From Acetatifactor sp. (lineage in GTDB: Bacteria; Bacillota; Clostridia; Lachnospirales; Lachnospiraceae): 64,000 nucleotides of DNA. Of the stretch, positions 1-8,530 are shown one piece after another. A program made the position numbers and the translations under genes. Location: the NCBI GenBank assembly GCA_016293615.1, contig JAEDDX010000005.1, positions 8,732-72,731 on the forward strand, read 5' to 3'. Under the pieces are notes generated by a model. That model saw only the letters and a program-made list of their open reading frames with translations. It was not told the origin of the DNA and made no database searches. The stretch's first letter is position 1; the number at the start of each line of letters is the position of its first letter.

Positions 1-846
1 GTCATCGCTAACTGTGCAGAGTGTGAACCTTATCTGACCAGCGACTATCGAAGAATGATAGAGGAGCCGGAGAAGGTGGTGGCGGGTTTGAAGATTCTGC
101 TGAAGCTGTTCCCCAATGCGGTCGGAATTCTGGCAGTCGAGGACAACAAACCCGACTGTATCGAGGTTTTGAAGAAGCTGACACAGGGGGATCCGCAGAT
201 CACGGTCAAAGCGCTGATGACGAAGTATCCGCAGGGTGGAGAGCGGCATTTGATCTATGCCTGCACTGGCAGAAAGATCAACTCAACGATGCTTCCGGCA
301 GATGTGGGATGTATCGTGAATAATGTCGATACGATCGTGGCAGTATACCGTGCCGTCACGGAAGGGCGTCCTCTGATCGAGAGAATCGTCACGGTGACCG
401 GAGATGCGGTATTAAATCCGCAGAATTTCCGTGTGCGTATCGGTATGAGTTATCAGGAGATCCTGGAGGCGGCCGGCGGCTTTAAGACACAACCCGAGAA
501 GATCGTCTGCGGCGGACCGATGATGGGCTTTGGCATGTTTGAACTGGATGTGCCTACCACGAAGACTTCGACGGCTCTGCTGGCGTTAACCACGGACGAG
601 GTTTCGGCCATGCAGCCCGGTCCCTGCATCAATTGCGGAAGGTGTGTGGAGGTCTGTCCCGGAAGAGTCATTCCCAGCAGACTGGCTGACTGTGCGGAGC
701 ATTTTGACGAAGAAGGCTTTGTGAGAATGCATGGCATGGAGTGCTGTGAGTGCGGCTGCTGCAGTTATGTTTGCCCGGCAAAGAGACCGCTGACGCAGGA
801 GATCAAATCCATGCGCAAGATACAGCTTGCGAAGAGAAAGAAATAG
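1..846 (+). CDS. rnfC: RnfC, ion-translocating ferredoxin:NAD+ oxidoreductase subunit C (5' partial)
   Basis: C-terminal 281 residues of RnfC, the peripheral FMN/iron-sulfur subunit of the membrane Rnf complex that moves electrons between reduced ferredoxin and NAD+ while pumping ions. The frame is open from base 1, so the gene begins upstream. The visible part opens in the conserved NCAECEPYLTSDYR segment and ends with two ferredoxin-type [4Fe-4S] motifs, CINCGRCVEVCP and CCECGCCSYVCP (about bases 624-785), then a basic tail. rnfD starts ten bases after the stop, behind its own Shine-Dalgarno sequence, so this is the first visible gene of an rnfCDGEAB operon. The family call is firm; the missing N-terminus is a window artefact. 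Confidence 0.96.
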   Translation, partial: VIANCAECEPYLTSDYRRMIEEPEKVVAGLKILLKLFPNAVGILAVEDNKPDCIEVLKKLTQGDPQITVKALMTKYPQGGERHLIYACTGRKINSTMLPADVGCIVNNVDTIVAVYRAVTEGRPLIERIVTVTGDAVLNPQNFRVRIGMSYQEILEAAGGFKTQPEKIVCGGPMMGFGMFELDVPTTKTSTALLALTTDEVSAMQPGPCINCGRCVEVCPGRVIPSRLADCAEHFDEEGFVRMHGMECCECGCCSYVCPAKRPLTQEIKSMRKIQLAKRKK

Positions 847-856
847 GAGGAAGGCA

Positions 857-1798
857 ATGAGCGGTTTATATAAAGTATCCTCGAATCCGCATATCCGTTC
901 GCGGACGACGACCAACAGCATTATGCTGGCGGTGGTGATCGCGCTGATGCCTGCTGCCGGATTCGGTATCTATCATTTCGGTCCGAGGGCGGGACTCGTG
1001 ATGCTTGTGACGATTGCTTCCGCCGTGTTGACGGAATTTCTGTTCGGACTGTATCGAAAGAAACTGACAATTGATGATTTATCGGCGGTTGTGACAGGCC
1101 TGCTTTTGGCCTTGAATCTGCCGGTCGGCATCCCGCTCTGGATGGCAGCTCTGGGCGGTGTATTTGCTATCCTTGTGGTCAAGATGCTGTTCGGCGGTCT
1201 GGGGCAGAATTTCATGAACCCTGCCCTGGCGGCGAGATGTTTTCTGCTGATATCCTTTCCGACAGCCATGACGAATTTTTCCTATGATTCCTTCACCGGC
1301 GCGACTCCTCTGGCCGCCTTGAAGGCGGGAGAGCAGGTAAACATTATGGACATGGTTACCGGTCATGTTGCGGGTACGATCGGAGAGACTTCCGTGATCG
1401 CTCTGCTTGTCGGTGCGGTATTTCTTCTGCTATGCGGCGTAATCGACCTTCGTATTCCGGCAAGCTACATAGGAACATTCATTCTGTTCGTGATTGTGTT
1501 CGGAGGACACGGCTTTGACCCGGCTTATCTGACGGCCCAGCTTTCGGGCGGCGGACTGATGCTCGGTGCCTTTTTCATGGCGACAGATTATGTCACCAGA
1601 CCGATCACGATTAAGGGCCAGTATCTCTATGGCATGTTTCTGGGCGTTATGACCGGTATTTTCAGACTCTTCGGCCCCGGCGCGGAGGGCGTATCTTACG
1701 CTATCATACTCGGCAATCTCCTGGTGCCTCTGATCGAAAAGATCACACAGCCCGTTGCCTTCGGATATGAGAAGGGAGGTAAGCGCCATGAAAAATAA
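857..1798 (+). CDS. rnfD: RnfD, membrane subunit of the Rnf complex
   Basis: 313-residue polytopic inner-membrane subunit of Rnf. The start is the ATG at 857, preceded by AGGAGGAAGG; an in-frame upstream start at 827 would lie inside rnfC and is unlikely. Many hydrophobic helices run through the protein. The TGATPLAAL segment (residues 147-155) matches the motif whose threonine carries covalently bound FMN in RnfD/NqrB proteins, with FMN attachment inferred from the family. It overlaps rnfG by 11 bases (ATG at 1788, stop at 1796-1798), which points to translational coupling. Confidence 0.96.
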   Translation: MSGLYKVSSNPHIRSRTTTNSIMLAVVIALMPAAGFGIYHFGPRAGLVMLVTIASAVLTEFLFGLYRKKLTIDDLSAVVTGLLLALNLPVGIPLWMAALGGVFAILVVKMLFGGLGQNFMNPALAARCFLLISFPTAMTNFSYDSFTGATPLAALKAGEQVNIMDMVTGHVAGTIGETSVIALLVGAVFLLLCGVIDLRIPASYIGTFILFVIVFGGHGFDPAYLTAQLSGGGLMLGAFFMATDYVTRPITIKGQYLYGMFLGVMTGIFRLFGPGAEGVSYAIILGNLLVPLIEKITQPVAFGYEKGGKRHEK

Positions 1799-2417
1799 GT
1801 CTGAGATTTCCGTGATGTTAAAGGAAGCCGGTATTTTGTTTGCGATTACCCTGCTTTCGGGGCTTCTTTTGGGAGTGGTTTATGAAGTGACCAAGGAACC
1901 GATCAGACTGCAGCAGGAAAAAGCAGTGCAGGAAGCCTGCAAGGCAGTTTTTCCCGGAAGCGGAGACGATATTTCCTTTGAGGTGTTGGATGCAAAGGTG
2001 TCTTCCGCCACAGTCAATGACCTTGCGCAGAACAATGTGGAAATCGGTACGATCTACGCGGCGACAGAATCCGGCAACTTCCGGGGATATGTCGTAGAAT
2101 CCGTGTCTGCCAAGGGATACGGCGGCAAGATCGTCCTGTATGTCGGCGTGAGTGCAGACAAAACGGTTGGCGGTGTCTCCATTCTGGAGCTGAAGGAGAC
2201 CGCGGGACTCGGTATGGAAGCACCGAATGTGCTGGCGCCCCAGTTTGCCGGCAAAAGAGTGGAAAGCTTTGTTTATACCAAGACCGGGGCAAAGGAAGAA
2301 AACGAGGTGGATGCCATCAGCAGTGCCACCATAACAACGAAAGCGGTCACCAACGCAGTTAACGGCGGTCTGAGGGTAGCTCTCGAACTGATGGAGGGAG
2401 GTGCTGTCAATGAATAA
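1788..2417 (+). CDS. rnfG: RnfG, FMN-binding subunit of the Rnf complex
   Basis: 209-residue subunit with one N-terminal membrane anchor (about residues 13-33, ITLLSGLLLGVVYEV) and an extracytoplasmic FMN-binding domain. Near the C-terminus the segment DAISSATITTKAV (about 175-187) corresponds to the S(G/S)AT(x)T flavinylation motif of RnfG/NqrC, where a threonine holds FMN by a phosphoester bond. The first Ser/Gly position reads SSAT rather than the commoner SGAT. The start is the ATG at 1788 after GGGAGG. It overlaps rnfE by eight bases. Confidence 0.95.
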   Translation: MKNKSEISVMLKEAGILFAITLLSGLLLGVVYEVTKEPIRLQQEKAVQEACKAVFPGSGDDISFEVLDAKVSSATVNDLAQNNVEIGTIYAATESGNFRGYVVESVSAKGYGGKIVLYVGVSADKTVGGVSILELKETAGLGMEAPNVLAPQFAGKRVESFVYTKTGAKEENEVDAISSATITTKAVTNAVNGGLRVALELMEGGAVNE

Positions 2418-3396
2418 AGCCGGTGAGAGACTGTTAAACGGTCTTGTGAAAGAAAACCCTACCTTCGTGCTGATGCTCGGCATGTGTCCTACCCTGGCGG
2501 TTACCACTTCTGCCATGAACGGGCTTGGCATGGGACTGACGACGACAGCTGTACTGACACTGAGCAACCTGTTTATTTCCCTGCTTCGTAAGGTCATTCC
2601 GAACAGAGTGCGGATTCCTGCATTCATCGTGATCATTGCTTCCTTTGTGACAATGGTTCAGCTACTGCTGCAGGCATATCTGCCATCCCTCAACAGATCG
2701 CTGGGAGTTTATATTCCCCTGATCGTTGTAAACTGTATTATCCTGGGCAGAGCGGAGAGCTATGCATATCATAACCCGGTGATTCCTTCCGTATTTGACG
2801 GACTCGGCATGGGACTGGGATTTTCCTTTGCGCTGACCTGCATCGGTGCGGTTCGTGAGCTTCTCGGCGCCGGCAAGGTGTTTGACATGGCCATTCTGCC
2901 GGATTCCTTTGAACCGATTCGCATCTTCGGGCAGGCACCGGGTGCCTTCTTCGTGCTGGCGGCGCTGGTTGCCCTGCAGAATGCCGTGAAAAACAGGAGA
3001 AAGAGGGCGGGAAAGCCTTACGAAAAGATTGGCTCAGGCTGCTCACACGACTGCATGAACTGTGGGGAGAAGGGGTGCTCAAGCCGTTTTTACGATACAG
3101 ATTCCGAGTCTTCTATTGTAAAGCCTTCTTCTGCAAAGCCTTCTTCTGCAAAGTCTTCTTATTCTAAGTCTTCTTCGGACCCAAAAAAGACAGCCGGGCA
3201 GGAGGATGAGCGGAAAGCAAAGCAGAGCGAAGAATCCTCCAAAACGGATACAGCAGTGCAGACCGCTGACAAATCCGCTGTAAAAAAAGAACCCTCCGGG
3301 GACACCCGCGCCGAGGGAAAAGCAGATGCCGACAGCGGGGGCGCGTTTGATCCTTTGGATGGAATGGAAATCATCAATCTGGACGAGGAGGAATGA
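2410..3396 (+). CDS. rnfE: RnfE, membrane subunit of the Rnf complex with a long C-terminal tail
   Basis: 328 residues. Residues 1-195 form the usual polytopic RnfE/NqrD core (six hydrophobic helices, conserved NPTFVLMLGMCPTLA near the N-terminus). RnfE proteins normally end at about 195-230 residues; this one continues with a hydrophilic tail of about 130 residues. The tail has a cysteine knot-like cluster (C211, C215, C218, C223, with H213), then Ser/Lys-rich repeats (SSAKP, SSAKS), and ends in an acidic stretch. The start is the ATG at 2410 behind GGAGGGAGG. It overlaps or abuts rnfA. The role of the tail is unknown; metal binding by the Cys/His cluster is only a guess. Confidence 0.95.
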   Translation: MNKAGERLLNGLVKENPTFVLMLGMCPTLAVTTSAMNGLGMGLTTTAVLTLSNLFISLLRKVIPNRVRIPAFIVIIASFVTMVQLLLQAYLPSLNRSLGVYIPLIVVNCIILGRAESYAYHNPVIPSVFDGLGMGLGFSFALTCIGAVRELLGAGKVFDMAILPDSFEPIRIFGQAPGAFFVLAALVALQNAVKNRRKRAGKPYEKIGSGCSHDCMNCGEKGCSSRFYDTDSESSIVKPSSAKPSSAKSSYSKSSSDPKKTAGQEDERKAKQSEESSKTDTAVQTADKSAVKKEPSGDTRAEGKADADSGGAFDPLDGMEIINLDEEE

Positions 3397-3398
3397 CA

Positions 3399-3983
3399 AT
3401 GGAACAAGTAAAAGAATTATGGATACTTCTGGTTGGCTCCTCTCTGGTAAGCAATGTCGTTTTGAGCCAGTTCCTCGGACTCTGTCCGTTCCTGGGCGTC
3501 TCGAAGAAGGTTAAGACTGCGGCCGGTATGGGCGCGGCTGTCATGTTTGTCATCACTCTGGCAAGCTTTGTGGCAGGCGTGATCAACCGGTTCGTGCTGA
3601 TCCGGTTCGGAATTCAGTACCTGGATACGATCGTTTTTATCCTTGTCATTGCGGCGCTGGTGCAGTTTGTCGAGATGTTTCTTCGCAAGGTGATGCCGTC
3701 CTTATATGAGGCGCTCGGCGTCTATCTGCCCTTGATCACCACGAACTGTGCGGTCCTCGGCGTAGCAATCAACAACGAGCAGGCCAATTACGGTATCATG
3801 ACAGGCGTTGTGAACGGCTTTGCAACGGCTCTCGGGTTCATGATCGCAATCGTCATTCTGGCCGGCATCCGTGAGAAGACAGAATACAATGATGTGCCGG
3901 AAGCATTCCGGGGAATGCCGATTGTCCTGCTGACGGCAGGACTGATGGCAATTGCCTTCGTAGGCTTTTCCGGTCTTTTGTAG
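3399..3983 (+). CDS. rnfA: RnfA, membrane subunit of the Rnf complex
   Basis: 194-residue polytopic membrane protein, the RnfA/NqrE subunit that with RnfE forms the paired inverted-topology membrane core holding an iron-sulfur centre. The N-terminal segment VSNVVLSQFLGLCPFLGVSKK and the second half LPLITTNCAVLGVAI carry the conserved cysteines. Two ATGs are possible: 3393 (overlapping the rnfE stop) and 3399. The Shine-Dalgarno AGGAGG at 3386-3391 is better spaced for 3399, so that start is used. It sits between rnfE and rnfB in the operon. Confidence 0.95.
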   Translation: MEQVKELWILLVGSSLVSNVVLSQFLGLCPFLGVSKKVKTAAGMGAAVMFVITLASFVAGVINRFVLIRFGIQYLDTIVFILVIAALVQFVEMFLRKVMPSLYEALGVYLPLITTNCAVLGVAINNEQANYGIMTGVVNGFATALGFMIAIVILAGIREKTEYNDVPEAFRGMPIVLLTAGLMAIAFVGFSGLL

Positions 3984-3997
3984 GAGGTGCGTGACAG

Positions 3998-4795
3998 ATG
4001 AATATCTTAGGAATAGTCACTGCAACCGTTGTGGTTGGAGCGGTCGGAATCTTTGTCGGACTGTTTCTGGGCGTGGCAGGTATTAAGTTCAAAGTGGAAG
4101 TGGATGAGAAGGAAGAGGCAGTTCTTGCAGCACTTCCCGGCAACAACTGCGGAGGCTGCGGTTATGCAGGTTGCTCCGGACTTGCTGCAGCCATTGTAAA
4201 AAATGAGGCACCGGTCAATGCCTGTCCCGTTGGCGGTGAGGCGGTCGGAAAAACCATTGCTTCCATCATGGGTGTGGAGGCGGCAAGCTCTGTGCGGAAG
4301 GTTGCCTTCGTCGCCTGTCAGGGAGACTGCGACCATGCACACAGAAATTATGAGTATTACGGCGTGGAAGACTGCCGTATGATGAGCTTTGTGCCGGACG
4401 GAGGTCCCAAGACCTGCAACAGCGGATGCTTAGGGTTTGGCACCTGCGCCAAGGTTTGCCCGTTTGACGCCATCCATGTGGTAAACGGTGTGGCGGTCGT
4501 TGACAAGGACGCCTGCAAGGCCTGCGGTAAATGTCTCGAGGTCTGCCCGAAGAAACTGATTTCCCTGATTCCTTATACTGCAAAATACGCCGTGGCGTGC
4601 AGCTCTGTCGACAAAGGCCCTGTTACCATGAAGGCCTGCAGTACCGGCTGTATCGGCTGCGGTATCTGTGTGAGAAACTGTCCCAATGAGGCGGTAAGTG
4701 TGACCGATTTTAATGCGACGATCGACCAGGAGAAATGTGTTTCCTGCGGTGTATGTCATGAAAAATGTCCGAAAAAGGCAATCGTGACACATTAG
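3998..4795 (+). CDS. rnfB: RnfB, iron-sulfur electron-input subunit of the Rnf complex
   Basis: 265 residues: an N-terminal membrane anchor (about 4-28), then a four-cysteine cluster (C51, C54, C59, C76; NNCGGCGYAGCSG), and several ferredoxin-like [4Fe-4S] motifs (GFGTCAKVCP, CKACGKCLEVCP, GCIGCGICVRNCP, CVSCGVCHEKCP). RnfB is the usual entry point for electrons from reduced ferredoxin. It is the last gene of the operon; a strong terminator follows 28 bases after the stop. Length and cluster count fit clostridial RnfB. Confidence 0.96.
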   Translation: MNILGIVTATVVVGAVGIFVGLFLGVAGIKFKVEVDEKEEAVLAALPGNNCGGCGYAGCSGLAAAIVKNEAPVNACPVGGEAVGKTIASIMGVEAASSVRKVAFVACQGDCDHAHRNYEYYGVEDCRMMSFVPDGGPKTCNSGCLGFGTCAKVCPFDAIHVVNGVAVVDKDACKACGKCLEVCPKKLISLIPYTAKYAVACSSVDKGPVTMKACSTGCIGCGICVRNCPNEAVSVTDFNATIDQEKCVSCGVCHEKCPKKAIVTH

Positions 4796-4823
4796 GCAAA
4801 AAAAGTCTGATGAAATGTTTTGA

Positions 4824-4859
4824 GAGGGTTTCTGATGATATCAGAGGTCCTCTTTTTTT
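4824..4859 (+). terminator. Rho-independent terminator of the rnf operon
   Basis: A 13-bp stem (4824-4836 with 4840-4852, some G-T pairs) around a three-base loop, followed at once by seven T. It lies just after the rnfB stop. Confidence 0.9.
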
Positions 4860-4862
4860 GTA

Positions 4863-4964
4863 GCCCGGCAGGAAACCAAGCGGCTGCAAAGCAGCCATTT
4901 GGTTTCACCCGGGCGTACATGAGCAAACGAAGCAGTCGCGAAGCAACGGCTCTGCGAAGCAGAG
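4863..4964. repeat. Intergenic cluster of nested hairpins
   Basis: Two hairpins in the gap between rnfB and the SleB-like gene. The first (4863-4914) pairs GCCCGG with CCGGGC at the outside, AAACCAA with TTGGTTT in the middle and GGCTGC with GCAGCC inside around AAA. The second (4950-4964) is CTCTGC-GAA-GCAGAG. No long T-run follows either. The rest of the gap, to 5139, shows no gene. Confidence 0.6.
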
Positions 4965-5139
4965 GGCGTTTGTGAATGAAAAGAGGCTGTGCAGGGAGGT
5001 ACACTTACGCAAAAGGAGCCTGCCGCTTCTTTGACCGCGTCGGTCGATAGAGTCTGACAGACAAAACTCTTTGTGCATGTTTGACAATGAAGGCACATAT
5101 GCTGAACTGACGGACAGGATATGGAAGGAGAGACATAGG

Positions 5140-5781
5140 ATGTCAGCAAAAGGGAAGGGCTTGGTCTGCATGGTTTTACTGCTGGGGTTGGTCAGCCTTG
5201 GACTGTCTGAGTCAGTTTACACGGACAACTCGGAAGGCAATGTGCGATACATTACGATGTCAGATATGAAGCGGAGTGAGAATGCCTTATCCTGTTCCAC
5301 CGTAAGTACGATCGGGCTGGAGTTCTGTACGAGCATCGCTCCGACCCACAGAGTCATCCCCACCATGACCCTGACAAGACCTGAGAGAATACTGGAGGTC
5401 AGTGCCAAAGAGGAGGAAATCCTGCAGCGAATCGTTGAGGCAGAGGCAGGGGGAGAGGATGCGGACGGAAAACTTCTTGTGGCAAATGTGGTATTAAACA
5501 GGGTGAAGGCGGAAGGATTTCCCGATACGATAGAGGAGGTCGTGTTCCAGAGAAGCAAAAAGGGGGCTCAGTTTTCCCCGGTGGCGAACGGACGGTATGA
5601 TAAGGTCATTGTCAGTGACGCAAGCAAAGAGGCCGTGGAAAGAGCTTTGTGCGGTGAGGATATCTCGCAGGGAGCATTGTTTTTTGCCGCCAGGAAATAC
5701 GCGGACCCCCGGAAGATGAAATGGTTTGACGACAGCCTCACCTTTTTGTTTTCACACGGCGGACATGAATTTTTTAAATAA
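5140..5781 (+). CDS. SleB/CwlJ-type cell wall hydrolase
   Basis: 213 residues with an N-terminal hydrophobic signal or anchor segment (residues 8-24). The C-terminal half matches the Hydrolase_2 (SleB) fold: EEILQRIVEAEAGGED carries the conserved catalytic-type glutamates, followed by LLVANVVLNRV, the GAQFSPV motif and ALFFAARKY. These enzymes cut peptidoglycan; some act on spore cortex at germination, others in vegetative growth, and sequence alone does not decide here. The start is the ATG at 5140, after GGAAGGAG; a longer in-frame start at 5071 lacks a ribosome binding site and would bury the signal segment. It stands alone between rnfB and the XpaC-like gene. Confidence 0.85.
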   Translation: MSAKGKGLVCMVLLLGLVSLGLSESVYTDNSEGNVRYITMSDMKRSENALSCSTVSTIGLEFCTSIAPTHRVIPTMTLTRPERILEVSAKEEEILQRIVEAEAGGEDADGKLLVANVVLNRVKAEGFPDTIEEVVFQRSKKGAQFSPVANGRYDKVIVSDASKEAVERALCGEDISQGALFFAARKYADPRKMKWFDDSLTFLFSHGGHEFFK

Positions 5782-5843
5782 TCGGTTCCCTGGGATGCCC
5801 TCCCGAAAAGGAGAAAAATTTTTAGAAAGCGTTGATTTTGTTA

Positions 5844-5872
5844 TTGCCATCAAAGGGGTTGTGTGAGATAAT
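5844..5872 (+). promoter_or_regulatory. Sigma-A type promoter for the xpaC-like/telA operon
   Basis: TTGCCA (5844-5849), 17-base spacer, GATAAT (5867-5872), about 85 bases before the ATG at 5957. Confidence 0.65.
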
Positions 5873-5956
5873 AAATCATTATGGGGAAGTTTGTACTATG
5901 ATACCTCAACATGCAGCTTTGGAACATTGTAAAGCTACAGCTGAAAGGAAAACATT

Positions 5957-7246
5957 ATGAGTGATAACAGATCATGGAATGACATTGGAAAAGAAATCCG
6001 TGATGCTTCTGAGTTTGCTCTGAGAACCGGAGATTTCTCGCTGTTCTGGTCATCGGTCTCCACATCCATAGATGAGGCAGTGAAAAGTGCTTCGGCGGCA
6101 GCGGAAAAGGCTGTTGCCCAGGAGACTGCAAAACAGTCTCAGACCGGGAAGGCGAGACAGACTTATACAGAAAGAATGGCTCAGGAAACCAGAGAACGAC
6201 AGAGAAGACAAAGGGAAGCGGAGCAGGAGGCGCATAGGAAGCGCGTGGAGGAGTATCGTTCCAGCGCGCCGTTTCGCTCCATTGGCAAGGTCAGCGGTAC
6301 GGTATGCCAGGTATTCGGAGCAATCGGCTTATCGATCTTCGGCATATTGACTGCCGTGTTCTTCGGACTCGGCATCGGTCTGGGCGGCGGATTTATGGTA
6401 GCGTTTGTGCCCATTCTTTGCTGCCTGGTCGGTTCCATACTTCTTTTTAATTCCGGTAATTCCATGAAGAAGCGGTATGAGAGGGCACTGAAATATTGGA
6501 AGCTGGCAGGAAACAATCATTACATCAATATCGAAGACCTGGCACTTCAGACCAACCAGTCCAAACGGGCGGTCATAAAAGATATCAAGAAAATGCTTGC
6601 GGACGGTTTTTATCCGCAGGGACATCTGGATCGTCAGCAGACATGCCTGATGCTGGATGACAAGATTTTCCAGGAATATCTCAACATTGATAAACAGCGC
6701 AAAGCCATGCAAAAAGAACAGCGCATGCAGGAGAAACAAAAGGCACAGGAAGAATCTGCCGTACAGACGGCTGAAAGTACCTCGGGAAGCGGCAATCCGG
6801 AGCTTGATGCCATGGTGGCGGAAGGTCAGGACTGTATCAAAAAGCTTCGTGAGATGAATGATAACATTCCCGGGGAGGAGATTTCCGCAAAACTGTTCAA
6901 GCTGGAGAACCTGCTGAAGGAGATTTTCGAGAAGCTGGCGGAACATCCGGATCAGCTTCCGCAGATGCAGAAGTTCATGAGATATTATCTCCCTACGACC
7001 ATGAAGCTTGTCGAGGCGTATGAGGAATTTGATAATATGAGCAATCAGGGCCCTGATATTATCGAGGCGAAGGCTGAGATCGAGAAGACCCTGGATTCCA
7101 TCAATGATGCATTCGAAGAGCTGTTAAACAGAATGCTGCGCGACAAGGCATATGATGTGGCAACCGATGCGCAGGTACTTAAGACCATGCTTGCGCAGGA
7201 AGGCCTGACGAAGGATACCGGATTTGAAAATGCACCCCAAGCTTAG
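5957..7246 (+). CDS. XpaC-like (5-bromo-4-chloroindolyl phosphate hydrolysis family) membrane protein
   Basis: 429 residues. Order: an N-terminal region with an Ala/Gln/Arg-rich coiled-coil stretch (about 40-100), two transmembrane helices (about 112-139 and 144-165), a winged-helix-like segment (INIEDLALQTNQSKRAVI, about 185-205), a charged Gln/Lys linker, and a helical C-terminal region typical of XpaC proteins (YYLPTTMKLVEAYEEF, then KAEIEKTLDSI). Despite the family name, no hydrolase activity is established. The telA-like gene follows at 7320, and XpaC-TelA pairs are common in Firmicutes. A promoter lies upstream. The family assignment is good; the function is unknown, with membrane stress tolerance suggested by its partner. 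Confidence 0.8.
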   Translation: MSDNRSWNDIGKEIRDASEFALRTGDFSLFWSSVSTSIDEAVKSASAAAEKAVAQETAKQSQTGKARQTYTERMAQETRERQRRQREAEQEAHRKRVEEYRSSAPFRSIGKVSGTVCQVFGAIGLSIFGILTAVFFGLGIGLGGGFMVAFVPILCCLVGSILLFNSGNSMKKRYERALKYWKLAGNNHYINIEDLALQTNQSKRAVIKDIKKMLADGFYPQGHLDRQQTCLMLDDKIFQEYLNIDKQRKAMQKEQRMQEKQKAQEESAVQTAESTSGSGNPELDAMVAEGQDCIKKLREMNDNIPGEEISAKLFKLENLLKEIFEKLAEHPDQLPQMQKFMRYYLPTTMKLVEAYEEFDNMSNQGPDIIEAKAEIEKTLDSINDAFEELLNRMLRDKAYDVATDAQVLKTMLAQEGLTKDTGFENAPQA

Positions 7247-7319
7247 GTGTGCTTTCTCAATACAAAAAGGACAGAAGATTACCGTACGGGGGGATCTTCG
7301 GAAAATAAGGAGGCAAAAA

Positions 7320-8492
7320 ATGGCTGATATTGATGAACTGTTGAAAGAAGCACCCACACTCACCTTCGGTACCATGACTGCGCCGGAAGAACCCGAGCAG
7401 AAACAGGTGACACAGGAGGAAGTTGAAAAACAGGTGAAGGAGCAGCTGGAAATTGAACTGACTCCCGAAGAGCGCAAGATGGTCGATGATTTTGCAAAGC
7501 AGATCGACATCAAAAATACCCAGATGGTATTGCAGTACGGCGCCGGATGCCAGAAGAAGATCGCTGACTTCTCCGAGAGCGCACTCGGAAGTGTTCGTAC
7601 CAAGGATATGGGTCAGGTTGGCGATATGCTGACCGCAGTGGTCGCTGAGCTTCGAAGCATTGAAGATGACGACGAAGACAAGGGCGGATTCTTCGGACTC
7701 TTTAAGAAAAATGTGAACAAGCTTGCAAATCTGAAGGCAAAATATGACAGCGCAAATGCCAATGTCGAGAAGATCGTCGAGGCACTTGAGAAGCATCAGA
7801 TCACCCTTTTGAAGGATGTTGCGATGCTGGATAAGATGTATGAACTGAACCAGAACTATTTCAAAGAGCTGTCCATGTATATCCTTGCCGGCAAGCAGAG
7901 ATTGAAGGAAGCGGAAGAGGTAGAGCTGGTTGCACTCAGAGAAAAGGCTGAGAAGTCCCAGCTGCCCGAGGATGTACAGGCAGCGCGCGATTTCGCTGAA
8001 ATGTGCAATCGTTTTGAGAAGAAGATTCATGATCTGGAGCTGACCAGAATGGTAGCACTGCAGATGGCGCCCCAGATTCGTATGATCCAGAACAACGATA
8101 CCGTTATGAGCGATAAGATTCAGTCCACTCTGGTAAATACCATTCCTCTCTGGAAGAACCAGATGGTAATCGCCATGGGCTTACAGCACTCACTGGATGC
8201 TGCTAAGGCACAGAATGAGGTCAGCAACATTACCAATGACCTGCTGAAGAAAAATGCAGATGCACTCAAGACCGCTACCATTGAAACCGCTAAGGCAAGC
8301 GAGAGAGGCATCGTAGATATCGAGACACTTCAGGCGACCAACCAGACTCTGATCAGCACCCTGGATGAAGTATTGAAGATCCAGGAGGACGGCAGAGAGA
8401 AGAGAAGAAACGCTGAAGCAGAGCTTCAGAAGATCGAGGCTGAAATGAGAAGCAAGCTTCTGGAAGTAACCAGAAAGCCCACCAATCATTAA
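7320..8492 (+). CDS. TelA/toxic anion resistance family protein
   Basis: 390 residues, almost entirely helical and charged, matching the TelA family (named for tellurite resistance; members also affect tolerance to wall-active peptides). Family segments visible are FAKQIDIKNTQMVLQYGAG, VRTKDMGQVGDML, a GGFFGLFKK loop and the closing DEVLKIQEDGREKRRNAEAEL. There is no signal or membrane helix, so it is cytosolic. The start is the ATG at 7320, after AAGGAGG; a longer in-frame start at 7224 lies inside the preceding gene. It forms an operon with the XpaC-like gene 73 bases upstream. The molecular function of the family is unresolved. Confidence 0.88.
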   Translation: MADIDELLKEAPTLTFGTMTAPEEPEQKQVTQEEVEKQVKEQLEIELTPEERKMVDDFAKQIDIKNTQMVLQYGAGCQKKIADFSESALGSVRTKDMGQVGDMLTAVVAELRSIEDDDEDKGGFFGLFKKNVNKLANLKAKYDSANANVEKIVEALEKHQITLLKDVAMLDKMYELNQNYFKELSMYILAGKQRLKEAEEVELVALREKAEKSQLPEDVQAARDFAEMCNRFEKKIHDLELTRMVALQMAPQIRMIQNNDTVMSDKIQSTLVNTIPLWKNQMVIAMGLQHSLDAAKAQNEVSNITNDLLKKNADALKTATIETAKASERGIVDIETLQATNQTLISTLDEVLKIQEDGREKRRNAEAELQKIEAEMRSKLLEVTRKPTNH

Positions 8493-8530
8493 GCATAAAA
8501 CTAAGGACATAAGAAAGGTTAGGATGTAAC

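Noticed and set aside
5071..5139. Longer N-terminus for the SleB-like protein
   Set aside because: No ribosome site and it would push the signal segment away from the N-terminus; start at 5140 preferred.
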